DNA from: an uncultured Lachnospiraceae bacterium
Lineage (GTDB): Bacteria > Bacillota > Clostridia > Lachnospirales > Lachnospiraceae
NCBI GenBank assembly: GCA_910587895.1
Contig: CAJUOE010000247.1
Location: 1 to 31,787, forward strand
Length of the DNA: 31,787 nucleotides
Direction of reading: 5' to 3'
The notes below the pieces were generated by a model that searched no databases, was not told where the DNA came from, and worked only from the letters and a program-made list of their open reading frames with translations. Below are positions 7,603-16,005 of this stretch, piece after piece (position 1 is the stretch's first letter; every line of letters begins with the position of its first letter). The position numbers and the translations under genes are program-made.

Positions 7603-9071
7603 AGAGAAACTTCCTTTTCGGTTTCTAATTTTGCAATTGCCGCCCGAATCCTCGACAGCGATTCCTCTTTGCCCAGAACCTCCATCAGCTCCGTAGCTCC
7701 GCCCGGCGTCATCTGCTTGCCGGAAACCGCCGTACGCACCGGCCACATCACATAGCCATTCTTGCAGCCTTTCTCTTTTACATAGTTACATAACAATTCA
7801 TACAGCGCGTCGTTGGAATAATCCTCCTGCGCCTCAAAAAGGGGAAGCAGCTCTTTCAAAACCTCAAGGGACGTCTCCGGCGTCGTCTTCATCTTCTTAT
7901 GCGCATACATCGAAATATCATATTCCGGCACCTGCATAAAAAAATCAACATGATCCGCAATATCCGGGAAAATCTCGATTCTGGTCTTTACCATGGCTGC
8001 AATTTTCTTCAGGTCATAATCTGCGGTAATTTCCTTCCTCAGATACGGCTCGGCGAGCGCATAGAACTCCTCAAAATCCATGGCTTTCAAATACTCACCG
8101 TTCATCCATTTCAATTTAACGATATCGAAAACCGCCGGGGACTTGCTGATTCTGTGATAGTCGAATTCCTGAATCAACTCCTCAAGCGTGAAAATCTCAC
8201 GATTCTCCTCCGGGCTCCAGCCTAAGAGCGCGATATAGTTTATAACCGCCTCCGTCAGGAATCCCTGTTCAATTAAGTCTTCAAATGACGCATGGCCGCT
8301 GCGTTTTGACAGTTTCTTATGATTCTCGTCCGTTATCAGCGGCAGATGGATATATACCGGCGACTCCCAGCCAAACGCGTCGTAAAGGCGCTGGTATTTC
8401 GGCGCGGAGGAAAGGTATTCATTCCCACGCACCACATGGGTAATGTTCATCGTATGGTCGTCCACCACATTGGCAAAATTATACGTGGGATAACCGTCAG
8501 ACTTGATCAGGATCATATCATCCAGTTCCGCATTCTCCACGCTGATATCTCCATACAGTTCATCATGAAACGTCGTGGTGCCCTCATTGGGGATGTTCTG
8601 GCGGATGACAAACGGCTTCCCTGCCGCAAGATTCGCCTCCACTTCTTCCTGGGACAGGGACAGGCAGTGCTTGTCATACATCATGATTTCCTTGCCCTCT
8701 ACAATCTCTGTCTTCAGGGAATCCAGGCGCTCCTTTTCACAGAAACAGTAATACGCCTCGCCGCGCTCTACAAGTTTCTTTGCATACTCCATATAAATTC
8801 CGCTCTTCATGCGCTCGCTCTGGACATACGGCCCGAATCCTCCGTCCTTATCCGGACCCTCGTCGTGCAAAAGTCCCGCTTTGTCCAACGTGCGGTAAAT
8901 AATCTCCGTCGCTCCTTCCACGAAACGCTCCTGATCGGTATCCTCTATCCTCAACATGAAATCTCCGCCTGCATGTTTGGCAATCAAAAATTCATACAAT
9001 GCAGAGCGAAGATTTCCTACGTGCATCTTTCCGGTTGGGCTGGGTGCATATCTTGTTCGTACCTTACTCAT
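7599..9071 (-). CDS. gltX: Glutamyl-tRNA synthetase, 490 aa
   Basis: A class I aminoacyl-tRNA synthetase that charges tRNA-Glu. Signatures are YAPSPTGKMHVGNLRSA with the HIGH-equivalent HVGN (17-20), RIEDTDQERF (41-50), the GlxRS-type motif VRGNEYLSSAPKYQ, and KLSKR (253-257) as the KMSKS equivalent. The length and the C-terminal helical anticodon-binding part are normal. Start ATG follows AAAAGGAG. A promoter lies 55-80 bases upstream. I see no T-box leader. The downstream helicase overlaps it by four bases. Whether it charges tRNA-Gln as well cannot be judged without knowing whether gatCAB is present elsewhere. Confidence 0.96.
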   Translation of the reverse strand: MSKVRTRYAPSPTGKMHVGNLRSALYEFLIAKHAGGDFMLRIEDTDQERFVEGATEIIYRTLDKAGLLHDEGPDKDGGFGPYVQSERMKSGIYMEYAKKLVERGEAYYCFCEKERLDSLKTEIVEGKEIMMYDKHCLSLSQEEVEANLAAGKPFVIRQNIPNEGTTTFHDELYGDISVENAELDDMILIKSDGYPTYNFANVVDDHTMNITHVVRGNEYLSSAPKYQRLYDAFGWESPVYIHLPLITDENHKKLSKRSGHASFEDLIEQGFLTEAVINYIALLGWSPEENREIFTLEELIQEFDYHRISKSPAVFDIVKLKWMNGEYLKAMDFEEFYALAEPYLRKEITADYDLKKIAAMVKTRIEIFPDIADHVDFFMQVPEYDISMYAHKKMKTTPETSLEVLKELLPLFEAQEDYSNDALYELLCNYVKEKGCKNGYVMWPVRTAVSGKQMTPGGATELMEVLGKEESLSRIRAAIAKLETEKEVSL

Positions 9072-9122
9072 TGTAATTCTCCTTTTCCTGTCTCAAATTT
9101 CTTACCATTTAACCTGTTGCCT

Positions 9123-9151
9123 ATTATATACTACAAGATGGAAATATACAA
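9123..9151 (-). promoter_or_regulatory. Promoter of gltX
   Basis: TTGTAT (9151-9146) and TATAAT (9128-9123) lie 17 bases apart, about 50 bases before the gltX start. Confidence 0.7.
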
Positions 9152-9159
9152 GAAAAGAA

Positions 9160-9208
9160 TCCAAAAATTGGGCGGAAACAGTAACTATTCAGCTTTCCCG
9201 CCCAATTT
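9160..9208 (-). terminator. Intrinsic terminator after the ABC permease gene
   Basis: Minus-strand arms AAATTGGGCGG (9208-9198) and CCGCCCAATTT (9175-9165) form an 11-bp stem followed by TTTGG. It sits just after the permease stop and before the gltX promoter. Confidence 0.8.
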
Positions 9209-9220
9209 CCACATCATATC

Positions 9221-10408
9221 TTATTTAGAAAACATCACCTTTTCATTATCGAACATCTTCGCAAGCACAAACACTCCGATTCCGGCAAAACATACGTTGG
9301 CGGCAATCGTTACCACAATGTTGACCATGTCCGGATTCATTGAGAAGATACCGTTCATGCTCTGCACGCTGTTATAAAGCGGAATCAAATACCACACCGG
9401 CTCCGTCATGCAAAGGCTCGGTATCATGGATGTCACGCCAAGCAGCATGGAAATAATCATGACCGGCGTCACCCATCCGGTCGCCTCTTTTACATTTCTG
9501 GCAAAAGCAGAAATAATGGATACCAGAGTGATAATGACCAATACGGTTGACAATACAACCAGAAGGAGCATGATATAATCGGTCATGTTGTAAATGTCCG
9601 CGCTCATTCCCTCCACATCACCCATCATCTTCGGCAGGGAGAGCATCATTCCCAGAAAACTGGAAAAACCGCTCAAAATGGCAATTGCACTCAAGCTGAT
9701 AATCTTGCCAATCGCCAGATGGCTGCGTTTCATGGGCGTAACAAGAAGGGTGGCGATTGTCCCACGCTCCTTCTCTCCCGCAATGGATTCCGGCGCTACC
9801 GCCATGCAGCCGCTAAACAAAAATATCAGCAGCAGCATAGGTACCATCATGGAAAATATCTGCGCCGACATGTCTTCCTCTGTCGCCATGTCATACGTCT
9901 CTTCCCCGGGATTTACGTCAAATTTATTGGCAAGGGCGGATTCATATGTATCCAATATCTCCTGCATCATGTTATAAGACGACTGGGAATCGTTGTCCGT
10001 GGAATTATAATAGAGCTTTACTGCCGGCGCCGTTCCACCCATGGTCACATCATAAGACAATACCTGCGCGTCAAAATCTTCCGGAAATACCGCCAGTAAA
10101 TCAAAAGCCGTCTCCTGTGATTTCAAATCCTCCAATAACTGCTCCACCTCGTTTTCGGAAACCTCTGTGAACTCCAGAGCCGCGCTGTCCTTCTCTATCT
10201 GCTGCATACTCTCCGGCAGGTTTACCGCACCAACCTGCGCCAGAAAATCCTCTGTTGTCTCAAACTGGGAGGATAACCCACTGCCCATAAAAGAATACAA
10301 AAGATATATCATCAGTCCCGGCATAATTACCGTAGTCAGTACCATTCTCCGATCGGTAAAAAACCGGACGAATTCTTTCTTCATGATTGTCAAAATGCTA
10401 TTTTTCAT
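9221..10408 (-). CDS. ABC-2 type transporter permease (NatB-like), 395 aa
   Basis: The membrane half of an ABC exporter. An N-terminal helix (around VLTTVIMPGLMIYLLYSFMG) is followed by a large extracytoplasmic region of about 150 residues, then five or more helices beginning IFSMMVPMLLLIFLFSGCMA. The segment VAPESIAGEKERGTIATLLVTPMKR is the conserved cytoplasmic loop of ABC-2 permeases that contacts the ATPase. This layout resembles NatB, the sodium-export permease of Bacillus, but the substrate cannot be read from sequence. I place the start at 10408, with AGGTGG upstream inside the end of the ATPase gene (11-base overlap). The longer in-frame start at 10432 lacks a ribosome site. Confidence 0.88.
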   Translation of the reverse strand: MKNSILTIMKKEFVRFFTDRRMVLTTVIMPGLMIYLLYSFMGSGLSSQFETTEDFLAQVGAVNLPESMQQIEKDSAALEFTEVSENEVEQLLEDLKSQETAFDLLAVFPEDFDAQVLSYDVTMGGTAPAVKLYYNSTDNDSQSSYNMMQEILDTYESALANKFDVNPGEETYDMATEEDMSAQIFSMMVPMLLLIFLFSGCMAVAPESIAGEKERGTIATLLVTPMKRSHLAIGKIISLSAIAILSGFSSFLGMMLSLPKMMGDVEGMSADIYNMTDYIMLLLVVLSTVLVIITLVSIISAFARNVKEATGWVTPVMIISMLLGVTSMIPSLCMTEPVWYLIPLYNSVQSMNGIFSMNPDMVNIVVTIAANVCFAGIGVFVLAKMFDNEKVMFSK

Positions 10409-11180
10409 GGATGCCACCTGCTCTTTCTGCAAAAATGTCGAAGAATTTCTCTTCCAGCGGTTTCTCTGCGGTAAGATTCTCTAACGTATCGCAAACCGCC
10501 ATCTTCCCGTCTATCACAACGCCTACCCGGTCGCAAATTTTCTCGATCAGGCTGAAAATGTGGGTGGAAACCACAATCGTCTTCCCCTGTCCCTTCAGTT
10601 CCAGCAGGAAATCTGTCACGACTTTTGCCGTCAGGACGTCCAGCCCGTTCGTCGGCTCGTCAAAGATGATAATGTCCGGGTCATGCACAATCGAGATGAC
10701 CAGCGAGACTTTCTGTTTCATGCCGGTGGACAAATCCCCCACCTTCACCTCGGCAAACTTCGTAATCCCGAATTTCTCAAACAGATTCTGCTTTCTTGCC
10801 TCTGCTTCGGCCTTCTCCACGCCATGCAGCTCTGAAAAAAATCCAAACAGGTAATTCGGTGTGAAAAATTCTTCCAGTTTCAGCTCACTGGTAAGAAATC
10901 CAATCTTGCCCCGAACCTCTTCTGGGTTCTTCACCACACTTGCCCCATCTACGAATACGTCGCCTTTGTCCGGTCTTACCAGCGCAGACATCATCCGAAG
11001 CGTGGTCGTCTTTCCAGCCCCGTTCGGGCCCAGCAAGCCAAACACCTCACCCTCATAGGCGGTAAAACTTAAATCATCCACCGCCACCTTAATTCTTTCC
11101 TTTGTCTTCTCAATCTTCTGCTGTTTGGCAGAAATCCTGAAGGTCTTTCTCAGATTCTGCACTTTCAACAATTCTTTCAT
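10398..11180 (-). CDS. ABC transporter ATP-binding protein (NatA-like), 260 aa
   Basis: The ATPase partner of the following permease. It has Walker A GPNGAGKTTTLRMM, the signature LSTGMKQKVSL, Walker B IIIFDEPTNGLD, and an H-loop in VVSTHIFSLIEK. The basic insert KQQKIEKTKERIKVAVDDL near residues 20-40 is typical of NatA-type ATPases. ATG at 11180 follows AGAGGAAGG; the seven-residue longer version has no site. It has its own promoter with an overlapping 20-bp dyad, so it is probably controlled separately from padR although it lies 72 bases downstream of the DUF2812 gene. Substrate unknown; export of sodium, a drug or a peptide is possible. Confidence 0.92.
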   Translation of the reverse strand: MKELLKVQNLRKTFRISAKQQKIEKTKERIKVAVDDLSFTAYEGEVFGLLGPNGAGKTTTLRMMSALVRPDKGDVFVDGASVVKNPEEVRGKIGFLTSELKLEEFFTPNYLFGFFSELHGVEKAEAEARKQNLFEKFGITKFAEVKVGDLSTGMKQKVSLVISIVHDPDIIIFDEPTNGLDVLTAKVVTDFLLELKGQGKTIVVSTHIFSLIEKICDRVGVVIDGKMAVCDTLENLTAEKPLEEKFFDIFAERAGGIHEK

Positions 11181-11200
11181 AAGCCTTCCTCTCTTCATCA

Positions 11201-11246
11201 TGTACTATTGCAATAATACAATAATATAATTTTACATATTTGTCAA
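11201..11246 (-). promoter_or_regulatory. Promoter with overlapping 20-bp operator dyad before the ABC genes
   Basis: TTGACA (11246-11241), a 17-base spacer and TATTGT (11223-11218) form the promoter. Positions 11201-11220, TGTACTATTGCAATAATACA, are palindromic apart from one symmetric mismatched pair, and cover the -10 and probable start of transcription. This is the usual geometry of a repressor site. It does not resemble the PadR half-site nearby. Confidence 0.65.
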
Positions 11247-11252
11247 CACCAA

Positions 11253-11810
11253 TTATTGCCGAAGACGCCGTATTTTCCTCGTCAGTTTCCACGACACGAA
11301 GAAAAATGCCGCTATAATAGAATACATAATAACCACACAAACAAAAACAAAAACATCCAGGCCGCTCAAAGTATCCAAAATATCCCTTCCAGACCATAAA
11401 TGTAATATATTACCTGTATTCTGCAAGGCAAGGGAACATTCCAAAAGCCCCACAATCAAAAACATCCTGCGAATTCGCCGGTACAGGGCAACCTGTGATT
11501 CTATGTCAGTGTACAGCTCAAACTCCCCCTTCGCCGTCTCCTTGCGAAAGATCAGCCACCATCCCCACTTGCAGACATATTCCGCCCCCGTCTCCTCCAC
11601 CAGGTTTATGTATTCCCTGTTCTTTTTCCAGATAGGCGTAGACCTGACATCTTCCGGCATATCGACCCGATACGTATATTCTCCCGGCTCGCAGGGCACA
11701 AACACATAAAGCCCGGCAAAAAAATCGACCATCGCCCAGCCTTCCCTGCACATCTCATTCAACCAGGCTTCTTCCTTATCCTTGTCAAAATACAACCTGA
11801 ACTTTTTCAT
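11253..11810 (-). CDS. DUF2812 domain-containing membrane protein, 185 aa
   Basis: Begins MKKFRLYFDKDKEEAWLNEM and continues EGWAMVDFFAGLYVFVPCEPGEYTYRVD, the DUF2812 pattern. The first ~125 residues are soluble. Two hydrophobic helices follow (around MFLIVGLLECSLAL and VFVFVCVVIMYSIIAAFFFV), then a short basic tail. Genes of this family commonly follow a padR gene and overlap it, as here (26 bases). The usual inference is that the pair forms a regulator plus membrane sensor or cofactor; the biochemistry is not known. AAAGGAG lies inside the end of padR and sets the start. Confidence 0.88.
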   Translation of the reverse strand: MKKFRLYFDKDKEEAWLNEMCREGWAMVDFFAGLYVFVPCEPGEYTYRVDMPEDVRSTPIWKKNREYINLVEETGAEYVCKWGWWLIFRKETAKGEFELYTDIESQVALYRRIRRMFLIVGLLECSLALQNTGNILHLWSGRDILDTLSGLDVFVFVCVVIMYSIIAAFFFVSWKLTRKIRRLRQ

Positions 11811-12198
11811 CTGCCGCTCCTTTCTTTCCTTCCATTTCGGGCTTACCGTTGTGATTTATCAGAACATCTGAAAACGCGTCCCTCTCCTGCACCATACGCT
11901 TTCCATTTTCCAAAAGCTCTTCCAACCGTTCTATTTCCCGCTGCAAGGCAAGGCTGCCATCCTCCGTAATGATATACTGCTTTTTCTTCCTGGACTGCTT
12001 ATCCTCGCTGTACAGACGAATCCACTCCTTGTCCAGCAGGGTATTGATTGCCCCATAAAGCGTCCCCGCCCCCAGCTCCAGCCTTCCGGCGGTCAGTTCC
12101 ATGGTATTCTGGATAATTCCATATCCATGATTCGGTGTCTGCAAGGACAGGAGGATATAATAGACCGCCTCCGTCATTGCTATCTGTTTTTCCCGCAA
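11785..12198 (-). CDS. PadR family transcriptional regulator, 137 aa
   Basis: A winged-helix repressor with the PadR core: AVYYILLSLQTPNHGYGIIQ (helix 1-2), GRLELGAGTLYGAINTLLDKEWI (recognition helix and wing start), and KKKQYIITEDGSLAL (wing), followed by a C-terminal dimerisation helix. PadR proteins usually repress their own gene and a neighbouring transporter, releasing DNA on binding a small hydrophobic ligand. Its promoter carries two perfect 8-7-8 dyads, so autoregulation is strongly suggested. It overlaps the DUF2812 gene. Its ligand is not predictable. Confidence 0.93.
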   Translation of the reverse strand: MREKQIAMTEAVYYILLSLQTPNHGYGIIQNTMELTAGRLELGAGTLYGAINTLLDKEWIRLYSEDKQSRKKKQYIITEDGSLALQREIERLEELLENGKRMVQERDAFSDVLINHNGKPEMEGKKGAADEKVQVVF

Positions 12199-12254
12199 AA
12201 TAACGCCTCCCTGTTTATCCCTTTCTTATTGATCTATGTTTATATACAGTCTCC

Positions 12255-12307
12255 GATATATCGTCTTTCGATATATCTAATATATCAGGTTCCGATATAT
12301 TTGTCAA
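12255..12307 (-). promoter_or_regulatory. padR promoter with two tandem GATATATC operators
   Basis: TTGACA (12307-12302), 17 bases, TATATT (12284-12279). Operator 1 (12279-12301) is AATATATC-7-GATATATT and fills the spacer exactly. Operator 2 (12255-12277) is GATATATC-7-GATATATC and lies immediately downstream, one base away. All arms are perfect. Both share the 8-7-8 layout, as expected for two dimers bound side by side. Confidence 0.8.
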
Positions 12308-12343
12308 GAAAAAACAGGCTGCCGACTTACGTCAACAGCCTGT
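12308..12343 (-). terminator. Intrinsic terminator of the hydrogenase gene
   Basis: Minus-strand ACAGGCTG (12343-12336) and CAGCCTGT (12321-12314) form an 8-bp stem followed by a T-tract (12313-12308) that abuts the -35 box of padR. Confidence 0.85.
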
Positions 12344-12392
12344 AGCCTGTTATTTTATATTTCTTCCATCCCCGAATCAGCGAATTAGTTCT

Positions 12393-13841
12393 TTATTCCC
12401 GGTGCATGGAGAAACTATCCATATCATAATTTGACAGATTTTCATGAATTCCACGCTCATCAGCCTCTGCAATCAGGAGATCCCTGTCCTTCTTGAACTT
12501 CATCTGGTCACTGAACGCACTCGGCCCGCCAACGCAGCCGCCGTCGCAAATCATGCCTTCTACGAAATCTTCCGGCAATTTTGCAGCTCGAAGAAGAAGG
12601 AGCGCTTTCTTACACTCTGCGGCTCCATTCGCCTTGCAGACTTTGGCGTCAATATTTTCTCCGGACTCCTTAAGGCTCTGCAAGACAGCCTCGGTAACTC
12701 CGCCGGAGTTTGCAAAACGCTTGCCGTAAACAGATGCAATCTGGTCATCGTTTGCACATGGCTCAAGCGCAATTCCCTTCGCACGCATAATGGCGCGCAG
12801 CTCGCTGTAAGTCAGTACGTAGTCTGCATTTCCCGGAATCTGCTGGTCTACGACCTCTGATTTCTTTGCAAGGCACGGCCCGATAAATACCGTCACCGCA
12901 TCCGGCTCTTTGGCCTTAATCAGACGGGATACCGCACACATCGGAGAAACGGTAGTGGATACGCAGTCCGCCAGTTTCGGATAGTGCAGGCGTACCATAT
13001 TTACAAACGCCGGACAGCAGGAAGTTACTTTCTTCTTGCCTTCCTTATATGCCTCTGCCCACTCCTCTGCCTCGTAGGCTGCCGTCATATCGCCGCCAAG
13101 TCCCACATCATAGAAATCATCAAATCCTAACTCGAACATTGCCTTCTTCCAGCTCGCCATCGTGATATCCGCGCCAAACTGTCCTTCTGTCGCAGGCGCA
13201 GCCATCGCATACACCTTCTTGCCGGACTTCAACGCCTCTACCACGTCTACAATAAATGTCTTGGAGCCAATTGCCCCGAACGGACAGCTATGGATGCATT
13301 TGCCGCAGCGGATGCATTTCTCCTTATCAATAATGGAAATTCCGTTCTCGTCGTATGTAATGGCGTCCACCGGGCAACTGTACTTGCACGGCCTCTTCAA
13401 ATGCGCAATTGCATTGTAAGGACATGCCTTCGCACACTGTCCGCACTCCTTACACTTGGAGGCGTCAATATGGGAACGATGCCTTCCCATGCGGATTGCG
13501 CCAAATTTACATGCATTGATACATGCCTTGCCGATACAGTTCTGGCAGTTCTCCGTAACCGTATAACTGGAAATCGGGCAGTCCTCACAGGCGGAACTGA
13601 TAACCTGGATCACATTCCCATCGTCTTCTGGCCCCGGCGCCTTGCCCTCTGCAAGCCGAACCCTCTGGCGGATGATTTCACGCTCCTTGTAAATACAGCA
13701 GCGGAATTGCGGCGTAGGTCCCGGTATCAGCTCCAGTGCAATATGGTCTCTGTGCGAGTCCAGTTTCCCGGCAAATGCAAGCTTTGCCACTTCGTAAAGT
13801 ACATCATGTTTGATTCTAATCACATTTTCATCTGCATACAT
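12393..13841 (-). CDS. [FeFe] hydrogenase, group-B-like monomeric form, 482 aa
   Basis: Catalyses hydrogen formation or uptake at an H-cluster. The N-terminal half carries several ferredoxin-type cysteine sets (C99/102/107/111, C130/133/136/140, C176/179/182/186) plus CKYSC. The H-cluster motifs are TSCCPAF (L1, 273-279), FIGPCLAKK (L2, 319-327) and EGMICDGGCVGG (L3, 428-439). The L2 form FIGPCxAKK rather than MPCxxKxxE is typical of the poorly characterised group B enzymes of fermentative Clostridia. The ATG at 13841 follows GCGAGGTAG; an upstream in-frame start lies over the promoter. It is monocistronic with promoter and terminator, and no maturase (hydE/F/G) is nearby. Electron partner unknown; ferredoxin is likely. 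Confidence 0.88.
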   Translation of the reverse strand: MYADENVIRIKHDVLYEVAKLAFAGKLDSHRDHIALELIPGPTPQFRCCIYKEREIIRQRVRLAEGKAPGPEDDGNVIQVISSACEDCPISSYTVTENCQNCIGKACINACKFGAIRMGRHRSHIDASKCKECGQCAKACPYNAIAHLKRPCKYSCPVDAITYDENGISIIDKEKCIRCGKCIHSCPFGAIGSKTFIVDVVEALKSGKKVYAMAAPATEGQFGADITMASWKKAMFELGFDDFYDVGLGGDMTAAYEAEEWAEAYKEGKKKVTSCCPAFVNMVRLHYPKLADCVSTTVSPMCAVSRLIKAKEPDAVTVFIGPCLAKKSEVVDQQIPGNADYVLTYSELRAIMRAKGIALEPCANDDQIASVYGKRFANSGGVTEAVLQSLKESGENIDAKVCKANGAAECKKALLLLRAAKLPEDFVEGMICDGGCVGGPSAFSDQMKFKKDRDLLIAEADERGIHENLSNYDMDSFSMHRE

Positions 13842-13872
13842 CGTATCTACCTCGCTCTTCTCGTTTGTAAAT

Positions 13873-13901
13873 ATTTTAACATCGCGCCATCGGTCTTGCA
13901 A
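13873..13901 (-). promoter_or_regulatory. Promoter of the hydrogenase gene
   Basis: TTGCAA (13901-13896), a 17-base spacer and TAAAAT (13878-13873), about 32 bases before the chosen start. This placement supports the shorter protein. Confidence 0.65.
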
Positions 13902-13962
13902 GAGGAAAATAGAAGGAATCCAAATCTTTCATAACAGTTTCGCCTGTTTGCCACAATCTTCC

Positions 13963-13991
13963 TTGCCAATTCCCCCGCATGGTGTTAATAT
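13963..13991 (+). promoter_or_regulatory. Promoter of the CLC - two-component genes
   Basis: TTGCCA (13963-13968), 17 bases, TAATAT (13986-13991), 36 bases before the CLC start. I searched the leader by eye for a fluoride riboswitch and found none. Confidence 0.55.
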
Positions 13992-14027
13992 GGTGGAAAA
14001 CTGCAACGGATATATGGGAGTTTACAA

Positions 14028-15308
14028 ATGAGAGATGAATTTGACCTGAAAGAAACGCTTGAATACTATTTACGGCATATTGCAAGGAGTATTTTTACAT
14101 TCCTGAAATGGCTGACCTTTTCACTGTTGTCGGGCATCATCATCGGCGGAGCGGGAACCTTATTCCATTACTGCATGACCTGGGCGAACGACTCCCGCAC
14201 GGCAAATCCCAGCCTGATACTGCTGCTGCCGATCGCAGGGCTCGTGATTGTGGGAGCTTACCACCTGCTGCATGACGAGAAGGATACGGGCACGAACCTG
14301 GTTCTTGCCGCCATTCACTCCGAGGAACATATTCCGATGAAAATGGCGCCCCTGATTTTCATTTCCACAATTATGACACATTTATTCGGTGGCTCTGCCG
14401 GACGGGAAGGCGCTGCGCTGCAGCTTGGCGGAAGCATCGGAAACACACTGGGACGGCTGTTTAAATTTGACGACAAAGACCAACATATCATGATTATGTG
14501 CGGCATGAGCGCGGCATTCTCCGCATTGTTCGGTACGCCCATGGCCGCCGCCATCTTCTCCATGGAGGTCGTAAGCGTAGGCATCATGCACTATGCAGCG
14601 CTTGTCCCCTGTGTCGTTTCCGCACTGACCGCAAAAGAAATCGCCGAATATTTCCAGGTGATGCCGGAACAGTTTCTCCTTACCGGCCTGCCGGATTTTA
14701 CCCCTGCGAGCGCATTTTGGATCTGCCTTCTCGCCATACTCTGCGCCGGGGTCAGCGTTATCTTCTGCATCATGCTCCATCAGGGAGATAAAATATACCG
14801 AAAATACCTTCCCGACCCTTACCTGCGCATTTTTGCCGGCGGCACGTTCATCGTCATCATGACGCTGCTTGTCAAAAGCCAGGACTACAACGGCGCAGGG
14901 ATGCCTGTGATTGCACGCTGTTTTGAACATAATGAATATAACCCTTATGCATTTCTGCTGAAAATGTTGTTTACCGCGGTGACGCTCGGCGCAGGTTTCA
15001 AAGGCGGCGAGATTGTCCCCTCATTTTTTGTCGGCGCGACCTTCGGCTGCACATTTGGCAACCTGATCGGTTTTTATCCTGCGCTGTGTACTGCGGCAGG
15101 CATGGGCGCCGTGTTCTGCGGCGTCACGAACTGTCCGATTACTTCGCTGCTGATTTGCTTTGAACTGTTTGGCTACGATGGAATGCCCTATTTCCTGTTA
15201 TCCATCGCCTTAAGCTATATGCTGTCCGGCTATTATGGGCTCTACCACAGCCAGAAGATCGTATATTCCAAGTACAAAACGGAATTCATCAACCGCAAGA
15301 CACACTGA
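14028..15308 (+). CDS. CLC family anion transporter, possibly a CLC-F fluoride exporter, 426 aa
   Basis: An inner-membrane CLC protein of about ten to twelve helices. It has the gating-glutamate motif GREGA (125-129, E127), FKGGEIVPSFFVGATFG, and MGAVFCGVTNCPITSLL. The selectivity-filter position, usually GSGIP, reads GTNLV within DTGTNLVLAAIH. Loss of GSGIP with a G-x-N form is characteristic of the CLC-F subfamily of fluoride/proton antiporters, so I favour that over chloride transport; this rests on motif memory only. GGGAG precedes the ATG. The response regulator gene starts 22 bases downstream, so the three genes probably form one operon, placing the carrier under the two-component system or co-expressed with it. 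Confidence 0.82.
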   Translation: MRDEFDLKETLEYYLRHIARSIFTFLKWLTFSLLSGIIIGGAGTLFHYCMTWANDSRTANPSLILLLPIAGLVIVGAYHLLHDEKDTGTNLVLAAIHSEEHIPMKMAPLIFISTIMTHLFGGSAGREGAALQLGGSIGNTLGRLFKFDDKDQHIMIMCGMSAAFSALFGTPMAAAIFSMEVVSVGIMHYAALVPCVVSALTAKEIAEYFQVMPEQFLLTGLPDFTPASAFWICLLAILCAGVSVIFCIMLHQGDKIYRKYLPDPYLRIFAGGTFIVIMTLLVKSQDYNGAGMPVIARCFEHNEYNPYAFLLKMLFTAVTLGAGFKGGEIVPSFFVGATFGCTFGNLIGFYPALCTAAGMGAVFCGVTNCPITSLLICFELFGYDGMPYFLLSIALSYMLSGYYGLYHSQKIVYSKYKTEFINRKTH

Positions 15309-15330
15309 CCGATACGCAAAGGAGGCACCC

Positions 15331-16005
15331 ATGCGCTTATTACTGGCAGAAGACGAAAAGGAACTCTCACGCGCCCTGACAACTATTTTAGAACGCAATA
15401 ATTACTCCGTAGACGCCGTCTATGACGGCGAAGAGGCTCTGGCATATTTAAACAGCAATAATTACGACGGAGCGATTCTGGACATTATGATGCCCAGGAT
15501 GGATGGTCTTACGCTCCTCAAAACCATCCGCAGACAGGGAAATACCATCCCTGTGTTGTTCCTGACGGCAAAATCAGAAATTGACGACAAGGTGGAAGGG
15601 CTGGACGCCGGAGCAAACGACTATCTCACCAAGCCCTTTGCCGCCAAAGAACTGCTGGCGAGGATCCGTGCCATGACGAGGGAAAGTACCGCCGCCGTCA
15701 ACTCCAGCCTGCACATGGGAAACCTCTCCTTAGACCTTGCCTCCTTCACGCTCTCCTCCCCCAGCGGAAGTTTCCGGCTGGCCAACAAGGAATTCCAGAT
15801 GCTGGAAATGCTGTTGGGAAATCCCGGGCAGCTGATTCCCAGCGAACGGTTTTTAGAACGCATCTGGGGGTACGACAGCGAAGTGGAAATCAACGTCGTC
15901 TGGGTCTATATTTCCTATCTCCGCAAGAAACTGAACGCACTGGACGCTAACGTGCAAATCAAAGCGGCAAGAAACGCCGGATATTTTCTGGAGGAACAGC
16001 CATGA
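15331..16005 (+). CDS. OmpR-family response regulator, 224 aa
   Basis: An N-terminal receiver domain with the acidic pair E7/D8, phospho-acceptor D51 in AILDIMMPRMDG, T81 in FLTAKS and the conserved Lys in YLTKPF. The C-terminal half is a winged helix (LANKEFQMLEMLLGNPG ... ERIWGYDSEVEINVVWVYISYLRKKL). The ATG at 15331 sits after AAAGGAGG. A 32-residue longer frame begins inside the CLC gene and is rejected. The stop overlaps the kinase start as ATGA, giving coupled translation. The target genes are not identifiable, but the linked CLC transporter is the obvious candidate. Confidence 0.93.
   Translation: MRLLLAEDEKELSRALTTILERNNYSVDAVYDGEEALAYLNSNNYDGAILDIMMPRMDGLTLLKTIRRQGNTIPVLFLTAKSEIDDKVEGLDAGANDYLTKPFAAKELLARIRAMTRESTAAVNSSLHMGNLSLDLASFTLSSPSGSFRLANKEFQMLEMLLGNPGQLIPSERFLERIWGYDSEVEINVVWVYISYLRKKLNALDANVQIKAARNAGYFLEEQP

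Noticed and set aside
7603..7746. 48-residue N-terminal extension of the helicase
   Set aside because: It lies inside gltX in another frame; the Q-motif and ribosome site place the start at 7602.
9072..9160. T-box leader before gltX
   Set aside because: There is too little room between promoter and start codon, and no T-box motif or antiterminator is visible.
8319..9377. 352-codon plus-strand open frame opposite gltX
   Set aside because: It is antisense to a certain gene, has no ribosome site and shows low-complexity composition typical of complement-strand frames.
13842..13901. Upstream in-frame start for the hydrogenase (adds 20 residues)
   Set aside because: The extension spans the predicted -10 and -35 boxes and lacks a ribosome site.
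13842..14027. Fluoride riboswitch before the CLC gene
   Set aside because: The conserved GGCGATGG-type core and pseudoknot pairing could not be found by eye; a covariance search would be decisive.
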